Positions 9,891-21,900 of a DNA stretch of 64,000 nucleotides are shown here, one piece after another; position 1 is the stretch's first letter; each line of letters begins with the position of its first letter. The DNA is from Eleusine coracana subsp. coracana (Eukaryota; Streptophyta; Magnoliopsida; Poales; Poaceae): assembly GCA_032690845.1 (NCBI GenBank), contig CM064428.1, positions 59,953,575 through 60,017,574 on the forward strand. Reading direction: 5' to 3'. The notes under the pieces were generated by a model. It was not told where the DNA came from. It was given only the letters and a program-made list of their open reading frames with translations, and did not search any database. The position numbers and the translations under genes were made by a program.

Positions 9891-12711
9891 TTAATACAAA
9901 TGCTTAGAAAGTAAAGTAAGAATCATGAAACCTACCTGAGCGCTGCTACTTCCTTGCCCAACTATCGTATTACCCCTAGCCTGTCTTTTTGGCTTGTTCT
10001 TCGGCCCTAATTTGTGTTGTTCCATTCGGTGCCCTTCCAGGTTGCACATAGAATAATGGTGCTTTATCGACAGGTTTTTGAAGTCACATGTTCTGTACAT
10101 ATCGGTACCGTAGCCCTTGCTTGAATCATCAAGCTGAATTCTCTGACGTTTCATCTTCCTTCGCCCTCTTCCATCTTTCAAGAGTCCAACATCAAGAATA
10201 TAATCCTCTTTTGTATACTCCGGCCACTAAGACAAGTCCAAACATGGCTTGAATGTTGGCTCCTAGCACCTAAGGGCAGACTGTTTTGAGTAGAATAGAG
10301 TTAAGTAGTTTGGGGACTCACTACTCACGCCCTTTTTCAACAAGTAGTCATTACATATGAGCACGACACATGGAGAAGTTGAGGTGTCATGCAGGTGCAA
10401 GTAACATTATTGCCAATCTCTACCCTATACAACCTCCCACCGGACCTCTCACCTCCAATTCCCGTTTGCGCCGTTGACTCACATCATACACGGGCTCTCT
10501 AGGGTTGAAAAGTTGAGCATCCTGGTTCTTAGAAAGGTTTCCATGCTCAAGTAAATGTTTGGCGATGGCAGCTCCCCACACCTCCCCCTTATCTATAGCT
10601 TCTTGAGCCTTACACCACCGTTCCACGAAGTATGTGTTCAACTTATGAAAGATGAATCGAATGATGGCCGCAACTGGCATTCCATGGACTCCCTTCAACA
10701 CATAATTGAACACCTCAGAATTATTTGTCGTCATGATGCCATACCTCCATCCACCGTCATAAAAAACTAGTGCCCACTTGCTTTTCTCAACCATATGTTC
10801 TTCTAACCACTCCTTTGCTCCAGGATTCATTATCTTCTTCAAATCCTCTAGCCTAGAATGGAACTTCCTCTCCTCCATAGCTGTGCACACAAATTTGAGA
10901 CCCTTTATAACCTCTTTGCTTTTTTGTCTCCTCCAAAGATTGGCTGTAAAATGTCGCATGCACCACCTATGCACAAGAGGAGGGTATCCATCTAACTCTT
11001 CCCTAGCCACATTTATCAAGCCCTGGTGACGATCGGATTTCATGCAAATTTGCCTTCCTGGACCAATAACTTCACGCCAAACATGGGTGATAAAACATGA
11101 CCAACTCAAGTTATTCTCACCCTCAGTGAGTGCAAATTCAATAGGAATAAGTTGGTCCTCCGCGTCTATCCCGATGGCAATCATCAAAGTGCCTTTGTAC
11201 TTGCCTGTCAAGAAAGTGCCATCCACAATCATCACAGGTCTGCAATGTCTAAATGCCTCAACACATTGGGGAAAAGATCAAAACACCTTGCAAAGACAAT
11301 CTAACATGTATCCTTTCCCATCTGGACCTTTCTTTCCACAATTATCAATGAAGTACTTTGTGCCCAGATTGAAATGTGCAATCCCACTGAGCAACCTTGG
11401 AACCTGATTGTATGACTCCTTCCAATCTCCCCATAGCTTAGCCATTGCACGTTGCTTAGCCCTCCAAGCTTTGCCATACTTAACTCGATAACCAGACAAA
11501 CCATGTATAGCCTCAATTAGGGCAGCTACGGTGATGTGAGAGTCAGCCCACAACATTGGAGCAATTCGCATCCCTAAGTACCTTGTCGTGCATTAAGAAT
11601 GCTCTTGAAGAATATCAACTGCTCCACATGTGTGTGGTTGCTTCATATTTGCTACTCTCTAACGGCCCCCGCCGTTAGTCATTTTCTGTGCCCACACAAC
11701 CCATACACATCCAGAGCGTTGGCACTTGATACAATACCTCTCCTTCTTATTTGAGTTCACCACGTAGTGCGGCCTGTGGTGTCGCAACGAGTAGTCCTCA
11801 AAGAAGTGTTTAAGATCGTCCATATTCTCAAATATCATCCCCTTCTTAATTATAGGCTCCGAACTTCTTGCAGTTGGGTCGGTCAACATCAAACCATTGT
11901 CACAAATAGCAAAATTCAACCCACTCAAATCATGATGGTTCGGTGTCTTTGGTAACTTCACATTCATAGCCTCCAATGCACTCAATTCTTCTGCACTATA
12001 ATACTTACTCCAATCTATCTCCACTTCACCGTTAAAAACATGAGGCTCATCCACCAGCCCACCTTCGTCATCACCAACATTACCTTCCGAAGTTGCACCC
12101 ATACTTCCACCGCCTCTACTATCACTAGTCTTAGTTCTATCACGAGCAGATTCTTCGGCTTCACTATCCGTATCGTAATAAACCTCCTGTTCGACATTGG
12201 CTTCCTCTTCTCTTTCTCGTGCTTCCGCTTCGAATGTGTTATCGGGAAAATCATCTCTAACCACAGCTATTGGGAACATGTCGTCTTAAGTCAATGTCTC
12301 TATAGCCTCATCACCCTGTGAATAATGATTCGGTTGAACGGGTGGAGGCGGAGGCGCCTTGGATGCTTTCACACCCACTGTACCCATCACCTCTACCAAT
12401 ACTTCTGCACATTTCACTTGTCCGTCCTTTAAACAATCCTTGTACAAATTCCAATCTTTCTCCGTCTCTAGTTCCAAAATAACATAATGTGGTCGACCAT
12501 CACCTCCGGCATCAAACCTACCATGTAATCTTAACGGTCTTAGACCATCCATTAATGCACAAGCACGTGCATCAACTTCGCTTAACAACGGTGGGCAATC
12601 AAATGTGTAAACTTCGTGCCGCATTTTAATAAATTCCCTACTTTCCTTCACAAGCCCACTGTGAAATAACCTAACAACTCGATTCATCGACAACAAATAA
12701 CCCACCGTCAA
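9891..12711 (-). pseudogene. MULE (MuDR-type) transposase, broken
   Basis: Segments 12711-12286, 12279-11659, 11571-11278 and 11235-10420 all lie in one frame, separated only by single stops (TAA at 12286-12288, TAG at 11659-11661, TAA at 11593-11595, and one at 11278-11280). The reading has an N-terminal PB1-like/MULE domain, an acidic linker, the MuDR DNA-binding region (GMIFENMDDLKHFFEDYSL near 11840-11790) and the MULE transposase core starting MIVDGTFLTGKYKGTL near 11232. A one-base frameshift near 10440 shifts the SWIM zinc finger (CTCMTPQLLHVSCSY) out of frame, and its usual final His is Tyr. The tail (10181-9891) contains a decayed zinc knuckle and basic GPKNKPKRQ sequence. It would have catalysed cut-and-paste transposition and cannot do so now. 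Confidence 0.85.
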
Positions 12712-12959
12712 TACTTACTACTCAATATTCATCACAACTAAACTACATCATATCTATTCCATTGCAACTATATGAAACAATGCATGCAACAAAACCCACA
12801 TGTTAATAAATCATTACAACCTATCAAACTATCGATGCCGACCTAACAATTCATCAACATTCGTCCAAATTCAACCTTCTAGCCTAACCCTAATCATTTA
12901 CCCTAACTAACTCAAATCCTCTAACAAACACCAACGAAAACCAAATCTAACTAGTAGGA

Positions 12960-13330
12960 ATGGAGGAGCTACCTTCGGAGAGGGTTCCCCCAAGTTTTGG
13001 GAGGGCGTGGCCAACGGGGGAGGAGGGGAGAGGCCGGGCAACGGCGGAGGCGACGGAGGAGCTTTGGCTCGGGTGGGAGAAACGGAAGGAAAGGAGGAGG
13101 AAGAAGAATGGAGTCGGCGTGGCTTTAGAACACATAGGAGACTCGCCAAATAGATGGACGCGTCTCCTGTCAAAAATGCGCCAAACACTATGGCGCGTAT
13201 GACACGTCATCGTCCCAGCCCGAGCCCCGCCGTGGCGGTCCACGCTGATGTGGACATGTATCGCCCATGGTCTTTGGCGCGTTTAAAGCGTCTAGATCCT
13301 AGAAATTTAGTCCTGAACCGTTTATTATTA
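12960..13330. other. Right terminal region of the MULE
   Basis: GC-rich sequence upstream of the transposase start on the minus strand, ending in GGCGCG-type words (AATGCGCCAAACACTATGGC near 13178-13197, TTTGGCGCGTTT near 13274). It is likely the promoter and terminal region of the element. Open frames here are short and proline-rich with no known match. Confidence 0.4.
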
Positions 13331-13553
13331 TAATATTAGATTAAAATTGTTTATTAAAAGAATTCTCGTATCACCTACGCACATGACAGCTTGTCTAACC
13401 GGACAGTCTGCTTCACCATGTTTCCTCTTATTTCGCATCGTCGAAAGAGCCGACTTTCCGTATATAATGACAGCTCGGTTCTGTTTGGAGCACACCTAGA
13501 TTTTAGGATGTAGCTGCGACAACCTCACCCCGATCAACACCTAGATTTTATTG

Positions 13554-13757
13554 TCAAATAACACTGTCAATAAAATCATCTCCTGACGTCATTGGATTGC
13601 CCCGAAAGTGTTGTGAGATCCACTTATCATCCCAAATATGTGTTCTGCTGCCATCACTAAACGTTCCAGCTTTAATTACAGAACGTTTCAACTTCACAAA
13701 ACAACTGTTCCATGCGTATCTTTTTATCGTTGCAAAAATGTGAATGAGAACTAGCAA
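13554..13757 (-). pseudogene. LINE reverse transcriptase fragment
   Basis: A 67-residue reading with the pattern LKRSVIKAGTFSDGSRTHIW followed by DDKWI, which matches the stretch just after the RT core of plant L1 elements (compare the WRLGDRSQLNIWNDNWIP block of the LINE at 717-830). It is an isolated scrap with no neighbouring LINE domains. Confidence 0.5.
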
Positions 13758-14103
13758 GTCTGATCTTCATATCAGGTGACTATAATTTTACTAATTTTTG
13801 GTCACTGTATATTAATCAAGCACCTAGATTTTTTTATTCACTTGTATAAAAAAATAATCTTTAAAAAAATCCACCTAAGAATTCCTTCCTCCGTCCCACT
13901 ATATTTGATGTTCTAGCGTATCTTTATGTAAAATCCATTGAGAGCGTCTACAATAATACATTGTTCACGTGACTTTATGATGCCATCTGGCATGAACCCT
14001 TGTGTAAAACTGGAGAGAGAGCAACACTAGGTTTAGTAGAGGACTCTACGTACAATCATCTATAGCAAAGAGTGGCAAGCCCACCATCATCATTTCATCC
14101 TTT
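13758..14103. other. Intergenic, possible MITE scrap
   Basis: AT-rich sequence without a gene. CTCCGTCCCACTATATTTGATG at about 13888 resembles a decayed Stowaway-type terminus when read in short pieces, but no partner terminus was found. Confidence 0.25.
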
Positions 14104-15260
14104 CACTACCACAAAATGACTTTTTAGCGACAGTACAAAAAATGCCGTAGCGGCAGGAATAAAAAAAACTGCCGCTACAGTTGCTACATGATTTTTAACG
14201 GCGGTTTATAATATCAACCGCCTCTAAAAACAATTTTTGGCGGCGGTTCACATTGTGGTCCATTGCTAAAAAGAACAACTATTTTTAGCGGCGGACCACA
14301 ATGTGACCCGCCCCTAAAAATCAATTTTTAGGGGCGGTTCAGTTTGTCATCCGTCGCTAATTGGCCTATAGGCTCACGGAGCCCATCAACGAATTGACAA
14401 TATAAAAGTGGAGGTGGGGGCTTCAAACCCTAATCCCTCAGTCCCTCTCGCTCATTCACTCTCTTTTGGCGGCGCCTCTCTCCCAACCTCCCCTTTTCCC
14501 ACGTCGCCTACCCACGAGCCAGGACCACCCAACACTGCCGCCTCCCCATCACCACCCAGCACCGCCGCCTCCCCCCTCCCCTCCAAACGAAGCGGCGGCC
14601 TCCAGGTGCGGCGGCTGGCCGGATCCGGGTGGAGCGGCGGGGCCTCCAAGCGCGATGGCGGGTGCGGCAGCGGGGCCTCTAGGCGCGCCGGTGGGTGCGG
14701 TGGCGGTGCCTCGAGGCGTGGCAGCAGGTGCAGCGGGGCCTCCAGATCCACGCGGCGGCGGGGCCTCCAGATCCACGCGGTGGCGGGTGCGGCGGGTCCT
14801 CCAGGTGCGGCAGGTCTGTTCGCCTCGAGCGCGAGTAGCAGCGGCGCCAAGTTGGTGGCGCAATAGCCGGCCATGCAAGGACGTCGGCCGCCTCCAGATC
14901 TGCGAGCTCCGATAGCCGGCGCTTCATCGCGTGCGAGGACGTCAAACCGCCCTCCCTCCTCCACAGGCACGCAACGGAGGCCGTCGTCCTCCCTCAAATC
15001 TGGTAGCACGGGCCTCGGGCCAAGGTGGATGGGCTAGATCTGGCAGGCTCGGATGTGGGTTTTTTTTTGTTTTTCAGGTTTTGTGGTAGCGGCGGGTGAC
15101 ATCTTCACCCGCCGCTACAAATCCTATTCTAACGGCGGTTTATGTCGTCGATTGGTGAACCGTCGCTACAATGCATGATTTTTAGCTGCGGCGGCGGTTC
15201 GACAGACCCGCTGCTATAGTGCCTTTTAACCCGCCGCAATAGGCCTTTTCTGTGGTAGTG
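14104..15260. mobile_element. Small non-autonomous CACTA transposon
   Basis: Starts CACTACCACA at 14104 and ends TGTGGTAGTG at 15260, a 10-bp perfect terminal inverted repeat, with TTT on each side (14101-14103, 15261-15263) as target duplication. Both ends carry many subterminal copies of GGCGGTT/AACCGCC and GCGGCGGGT words. The middle (about 14400-15000) is very GC-rich and holds overlapping proline- and glycine-rich open frames on both strands, the longest 185 residues on the minus strand (15009-14452). No transposase is visible. At 1157 bp it is a deletion derivative or a short non-autonomous family member. Confidence 0.9.
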
Positions 15261-15360
15261 TTTTCTTAGACGTCAAGGTGGTTAAGAAGAAAAAAACAAT
15301 AAAATAACTTAGTTTGCATGGAGCCTATAAATTTTTTTTGTGTGTAGTGTACATGAGCCA

Positions 15361-15512
15361 ACAATTTGAGGCACTAATCTTTAGTGAGATCAGTCAGTAA
15401 CTTTACCCAACTTTATTCATATATTTTTTTATGTGTAATATACATAAGTCAACAATTTGAGACACTAATCTTTGGTGAGATCGGTCAGTAACTTTACCCA
15501 ACTTTATTCATA
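15361..15512. repeat. 91-bp tandem duplication
   Basis: ACAATTTGAG starts at 15361 and again at 15452, followed in both by CACTAATCTTT and CAGTAACTTTACCCAACTTT, so a 91-bp unit is present nearly twice with a few substitutions. No coding function is seen. It lies just downstream of the second CACTA element. Confidence 0.75.
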
Positions 15513-15875
15513 CAACCGATGGAGCTGCTCTTGCTCTACTAGAGAGACCCACGTCTCAAGACAACAACTTTCTCTTCCACTCCCGCACCATGTCTTGTTT
15601 TCTTTTTTTTTTTTTCAGTTTCTGGTGGGTCTAAGTAGTAAGTTCTAGTCTCTTTCGATTCTTTTTTAGTTGTATGCATGGTACAACGTCAAATATATTT
15701 TTATTGTTGTGAAAATATGACCGAACCAATTAAAAATTCTAATTAATTAAAAACTAGGAAATCTGCAAAAGCAACGATACGAGAGTGAACTGATTTTGCT
15801 ATGGTGCCTCAATGGTTTCCATTATCGAGCAGACTAATCCCATGCCTTGGACAGATGGAGCGGTGGTAGAGAGCA

Positions 15876-18800
15876 ATGATGAAAGGAGCAAGGCCAAGGT
15901 CCCCCGAGGGCGAGCTGTGGCAGCTTATCATCTTGCTCTGCTGCAACCTCCTATGGTCTTTCTCTTTCAGGGCACCCCTAATCGACGGCGCAGCGGAACG
16001 CGTCGTAACCCATCTCCCTGGATTCGAAGGACCCCTCCCCTTCAGCCTCCGGACAGGGTACGTGCACGGCGCTTTTCAGCTTTCTCTATTTCCTTTGTTA
16101 GCTCCGGGCTCTAGCTCACCGACCTGATTCCACCGGAGCAGGTACGTGGAAGTGGACGAGAGCAATGGCATCCGCCTCTTCTACTACTTCACCCCATCCG
16201 AGCGCTCCCCTGCCGGTGATCCTCTCTTGCTCTGGCTCAGCGGCGGTCCCGGATGCTCGTCCTTCACCGGCCTCGTTTATCAGATTGGTGCGTACGGTGA
16301 CCTACTGGTGAGTGGTGATACTGACAGATCACCCACCCGGCATTATTATTTGCGTAGAAGCCAAGGAACTTGCTGATGCTAGCTCTAAAATTCATTAAAC
16401 ATAGAACGTAAGTACATGCCACTGCCAATGCAATTTGATTTTACATCCGTAAAATGATTCTGCAGGTCCATTTGGTTTCGACCTTAACGGCAGCATGGAT
16501 GGCCATGTCCTGCCTAAGCTGATGTACAGGCAAGAGTCCTGGACCAAGGTTAATAGTGTTTGTTATGTGAACCCATCTCTCTGTCTCTCCTTCCCTTTCA
16601 TTTTCCTCCGAATCATCGAATTGGATGGGACCACTTCTTAGTTGACTCGCTAGTTGCACAATATTAATCTAGGTGAGCAATAATATCATTTTCCTCGACT
16701 CCCCGGTTGGAGCTGGATTTTCATACTCTTTCACAAAGCAAGGGTACATATCAAGTGACACCAAAGCTGTGGACTAAATTGTCATCTTCCTTAGGAAGGT
16801 TACTATCCTCTGCGTTTCTCTAGTCTCAATTCAAGTCTGTCCATTTATGGCAAATTGGTGAATGCTTGTCAGAAAAAATTCTTCACTAACTAATAAACAA
16901 GTTAAATGTTAGTTTTGTCTCTGCAGTAGTTCGATGAGCATCCAGAGTTCTTGTCAAATCCTCTTTACATCGCTGGTGACTCATACGCTGGTATGATTGT
17001 GCCAACCATCACTTCTGAACTTGCTAAGGGTAACTTCCCTCTAACATTCATTTTCTGTTCCCCTCAACTTTCAGTAATTTAACTTCTGCTCGTGGTGCCT
17101 TTGCCCTTTTCAGGTAAAGAAGTTGCAAGTGAAGGAACTCCAAATCTAAAGGTTTGACAATTCTCCATAGGCTGCAAGTGGAATATTTATAATTTAATGG
17201 AGGCTATCCTTTTTTTTCGGAGGACACTAGGTGATAGATTCTTCTTTTTCTTCTTCTTCTTCTTCTTCTTCTTCTTAATTTTGTACATCTTGTGCAGGCT
17301 ACCTCGTTGGCAATCCATTCACAGATATCAACATTGACAAACCATCGAAAATTCCATTTGCTCATAGGATGGGTCTCATATCTGATGACATCTACGAGGT
17401 AATACTAGAACAATTGAATAAGCATTATCTAAAAAAAATTGAATTAGCATCCAAAGGTACTTTTGTATATTCTGGTTGCAGTCTGTCTCTGTTTCCTATA
17501 TACTGTATTGTTTGAGGATGCGTTGACATTGATTATGAACCACAATAAATGGCAATCCGATTGAATGAATCAATACTTGTGTATTGCTATGTTCAGGACT
17601 ACAAGAACAGTTGCCGTGAGGGGAACAGCAGCCAACGAAGTATTCAGTACACAAACAGCCTTGCCGCCATAGATCAGGCATGATAAAATTTAACATTATT
17701 AGATTATTATCATTCATTTTGTAGGAAATGGAATAATATGAAACAATGCTCCTAATAAAAGCCATCATCAATACCTATTTGATGAATTGTTTCTCTTGTT
17801 TGTGAAGTGTGTTAAGGACATATTCCCACGTTCTGGAGCCTAATTGTGCTTATGCAAGGCCTCGTGCAAGCTTACCTGATCTGGAGCTGAATTCAGGCAT
17901 TCTGGAGATGTGGCAGCTCCAGGATGATACTGCAGAAGGTTTCCACATATCTAATATTACTATGAAGTGCAGAGTTCATGTCTGGATAACCTTTTACTTT
18001 CCTCAGTTGTACTCAACACCATTTCTACAACTCGGTAAATCATATCTCATTATCTGAAATTTCATGCAAACCATTGTTGGCAGACAGCAGAATATACATT
18101 GTCCAGATTCTGGGCAAACGATGCAGCAGTAAGAGAGGCCCTTGGTATTCAGATGGTATGAAATTCAGAAACTTATGTAGTAGCATGGCTTGTTCTTAGT
18201 ACACTACCTGGCATGATTCTATATTGTTTTGAATATTGTACTCCCTTTCACTTTTGATAAGTTGAAAAGATAGACTGATCGTAGCTTGCTGTTAAATTTA
18301 TGTTGTTGTTTTACTCCGAAAATACAGGGAACAGTTCCCTCGTGGTTAAGATGCGACACGGGCATACCATATTCCAAAGATATTCCAAGTTCAGTGATGT
18401 ACCATTTGGATGTGACCACTAAAGGCTATACAAGCCTAGTTTACATTGGTGATCATGACATGGCTGTACCTTACGTCGGTACACAATTCTAGATTAAGTC
18501 CCTTAATTTCTCTATTGTGGATAACTGGAGACCATGGCACGTTGACGAGCAAGTTGGGGGTAAGTCCCATGTTATCTTTCGCATCTGGAAAAACTGCTTT
18601 ATCTTCTGCATGCAGACTACTGCTGGAATGAGTACTTCATCCTTGTTCTAAATACTCAAGAGGAACTCAATTACTCATCAAATTAATCTGACTAATTAGA
18701 GATGTTTGTATATTGTGCAGATATACAAGATCATACTCAAATAACCTCACATTTGCTACGGTGAAGGTATGAGTACCGGACACCCTTTTATCACAATTCT

Positions 18801-18977
18801 TTGCCCAGTATGCACCTTTAGTTTGCAATATCTAATGTAGTGTAGTTGTAATTTCTGTATCATATACCATCGCGATAGACTTTGTTTTTGCAGGGTGCTG
18901 GGCATACTGCGACAGAGTACATGCCACGACAATGCCTTGCTATGCTTTCAAGGTAGCTTGCTGGTGACCCCCTTTGA
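15876..18977 (+). pseudogene. Serine carboxypeptidase-like (SCPL) gene, 13 exons, broken
   Basis: Exons inferred from homology and GT/AG sites: 15876-16057, 16142-16287, 16466-16548, 16673-16798, 16927-17029, 17114-17151, 17298-17398, 17597-17677, 17808-17938, 18084-18155, 18328-18559, 18721-18766 and 18894-18977. Exon 1 gives a secretory signal (WQLIILLCCNLLWSFSF) and the mature start APLIDGA. The substrate-pocket motif LLLWLSGGPGCSS is in exon 2. All three catalytic motifs survive: GDSYAG (exon 5), GDHDMAVPY (exon 11) and GAGHTATEY (exon 13). Nonsense codons are TAA at 16775-16777 and TAG at 16927-16929, 18490-18492 and 18954-18956; the three TAGs sit where the family has Trp. Exon 7 seems one base short at its start, exon 8 has a GC donor and exon 9 contains a frameshift after CVKDIF. 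Intact relatives are vacuolar or secreted hydrolases or acyltransferases of secondary metabolism. Confidence 0.88.
17240..17276 (+). repeat. (CTT)n microsatellite
   Basis: A run of TTC/CTT triplets inside the intron before exon 7 of the SCPL pseudogene, forming part of the pyrimidine-rich tract ahead of the acceptor. Confidence 0.85.
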
Positions 18978-21900
18978 TTGTTGGCTCTAGTTACAGTACA
19001 AGAAAACAGTAATGGTTTGAAAGAGAGGTGCAATGTTCTGGAGTGAAGGAAGTTTCAATATTCTTTCATGAGTCTGGTTGGCCAGGTGCACATAAATTAT
19101 GATACCTCTATATATTGAGTGTTGTTAGTATAATAATGTTTTTTTAGATTCATAATAATGTTGATACCTTAACACTACTATACAAACCATTTTTTTGTAA
19201 TGATTGCACTATTTACTGTAATGACGAGCATGTAAACAAAACTAAAATAACCATCACTATAGTGAGTAGATGATTGACTAGCATGGCCCATCACTGGAAA
19301 CTTGGCCCATAATGCCCAGACCGTAAACTCAAGCCTCACTCCCCCTACTCCTCACTCTCAACCCATCCACTTGCTCTCACTTTCATACCATATATCTATC
19401 TTGACCTATTTGACACAGGCTATACATTGATGAGGTCAAATGAACCATACAACACAACTCACAAAACCAGTCAGACCGTTTGTCCAAACCAGTTTGACTT
19501 GTTTTGGTCAATTTTGATTGTCAATGTGGAGAACCATTCAAGTTAAATTCAAATTAGTTAAATTAGCCCGCTGTTCATAAATGATACGTCAGCCAAGAAT
19601 TCAACAGATGAAAATTTAACCCCGGTAGTCCCCCGATGTGCTTTCCAAGCAATGCCCAAGATCATAGCACATCGGTATACAACATTGCATACATCATATA
19701 GGAGTCACACATACCATGTTTCAAAATTTACAAGTCATGAATGTCATATTGCAAGTGATAAATCAATGTGGACAGATTCTGAAATTTTACAAGAATGAGA
19801 GCATTTGATTCAAAACCAACTACCAAACTATGTTGTTCAAGTTCTTGCATAGATAATGACGCGTACGCAGAAAAAGCTTTTGAAAACAAAACAAAAGAAT
19901 GTTGATAGTGCTCAGCCCACGAACACCACCAACTCACACTAAAATGGGACAACAAGAACATCACACCTACAAAACTTCAACAAAGAAAAAATGAGTATGA
20001 AGGTACTCCGCAAGACTTACCCATGGGCTAGTCCTGACTCCAAGGATAATGCAGTTGGTTAGGTAGTAAGGATAAAGCCATAGGATGACATTTTTGCATA
20101 AGGTGATAAGTATAAACTGACATGTAAGCAAAACATAAATGAGAGACCAACTAATGGGCCTAAGACACCTAAAATAGCCCCATGACACTATGTATCATAA
20201 AGCTAAGTGTGGACATATAACATTTTCCATATTATCAATCATCATCTTCTCAAGTGAAGGTTCCATTACTATGATGAAGCTCAATGAACATTAAGCATGA
20301 TCATTAAGCATGATCATGACCGAGATCGTGATAATTCAAATCGACTATACACCCTATAGGGGAGTCCAACAGGACCCACACAACTCGAGGACCATACGGG
20401 TCATCCAAATCATGATGTCGCACAAAAGGGTACTCATGTCTACCTTTCTCCCTTACGTTCACTAGCAGTTGGAAAATCGACACAGTGCCAAGTGTCACGT
20501 CCCCATCAGGTCCTATTGTTACTCCGATCAAACCCCACCACCAACTACACACCATGTCATCATCGTCCAACCCCACAAAATGTAATGGGATATTTAGCTT
20601 ACCATTAAATCCAACATGTGGTTAGGACGGAAAGTGCTTATGCCAACGAGAACAACACACGGTCCTTAACCGACCAAGAGAGGCTACCAACCTATCTATC
20701 TCCCAGTTATGAAATTAACATTATCTCAAGTTTACCAATATGAACGGACCATCAAGTATATACAAGTCCCTATGCTTGCGAAATGATCGTGACCTTCCAC
20801 TGCTTTGACTTCTACCGATCTAAGCGTGGCTAAGCATTTGACAGGATGACCAAAATATAAACCAACCCACCCTGAACTAGCAATATTTCAAGGACAATAA
20901 TATATCAAATAACAAGGAGAATAGGATTCAACCCACAAATACCATTAGTGCCCACCTTAATGCAAATATATACACATACTCAATAATAGTCTCATCCAAA
21001 TAAGGGTATAAATATGCATGGTGCTTGCCTTGAGTTTGTAGGTGTTCCACAATAATCAATCAAAGCAGCTTCAACCCTTCATTGCACCATGTTGCCCTCT
21101 GCATGTCGACCACTAGATTAAAAATATACGTCGGTATGAAAATGCACACCATGACGTAATGCATGGTGAAAATCATATGAAACTTCGTAGAGAGGTAGGT
21201 AATGAAGTTATAAACACAAAGCAACTGGAATACTCAATTTAAAGTTGTATAGCTTACATTATTAATGAAATACTGAGGGTTTGTTCTGAATCGGTTAATT
21301 TAGTTAATTCACGTGATTAACCATTTAGAGAAAATTAGATAGAGACTTTCTGGACATTAGATCATTCTTAGTTGATGAGGTTCATTAAAACATATTTTTT
21401 ACAACTTTGTTCATCATGAGATTATTGATAATTATTTAGTTATGCTTTTTGTAAGTTGCTTAAGCATGAATGCAATCTACATGAAACATGCACTTAAAAA
21501 TGTGATACTCATGATACTTTGCACATCAATATAACAACATGAAACTTGAGTTTTAGCACAAGTTTCTTTAATTTAGGATGCATACAAGTTAGGTTGTGAG
21601 ATTAACAAAGTAGACATGATTGACATGTTAAATGCTCATGTAAGATTAATATTAGGAGAAACATGAACTTTATCAATTTTGTTGCAACATGCATGACCTC
21701 ATAAGATTTATAAAGAAAGTTATTTTTAGCATCACTATTTGAGTTATTATTAGCAAGTGAGAAACAAGCATGATCAAAATCATCTACTCTACTACTTAAA
21801 ATTTAAATTTGAATGCGAAATAACAACTTGCTCTAGATGGTTTAAACTGTCCAGTATGTGTTTCAAACTGGATGTTACATGACCTGAAACTGATATATAA

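Larger units (their letters stand above)
7290..13330 (-). mobile_element. MULE transposon carrying a plant mobile domain gene
   Basis: A Mutator-like element read on the minus strand. It holds a MuDR-type transposase gene (about 12711-9891) followed in the same orientation by a plant mobile domain (PMD) gene (9833-7549). Both flanks contain clusters of short motifs built on GGCGCGTTT/AAACGCGCC (about 7310-7490 and 13150-13290), which look like degenerate terminal regions. I could not align long terminal inverted repeats or a 9-bp target duplication, so the limits are approximate. MULEs that carry PMD genes are known in plants. Both genes here contain stops and frameshifts, so the copy is inactive. 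The left end abuts the UGT 3' region. Confidence 0.75.

Noticed and set aside
19172..19260. CACTACTATAC motif resembling a CACTA terminus
   Set aside because: No inverse terminus, subterminal repeats or 3-bp duplication could be found downstream.
20304..20576. 90-codon minus-strand ORF
   Set aside because: No recognisable motif, no splice or promoter context, and base composition like the surrounding non-coding DNA.
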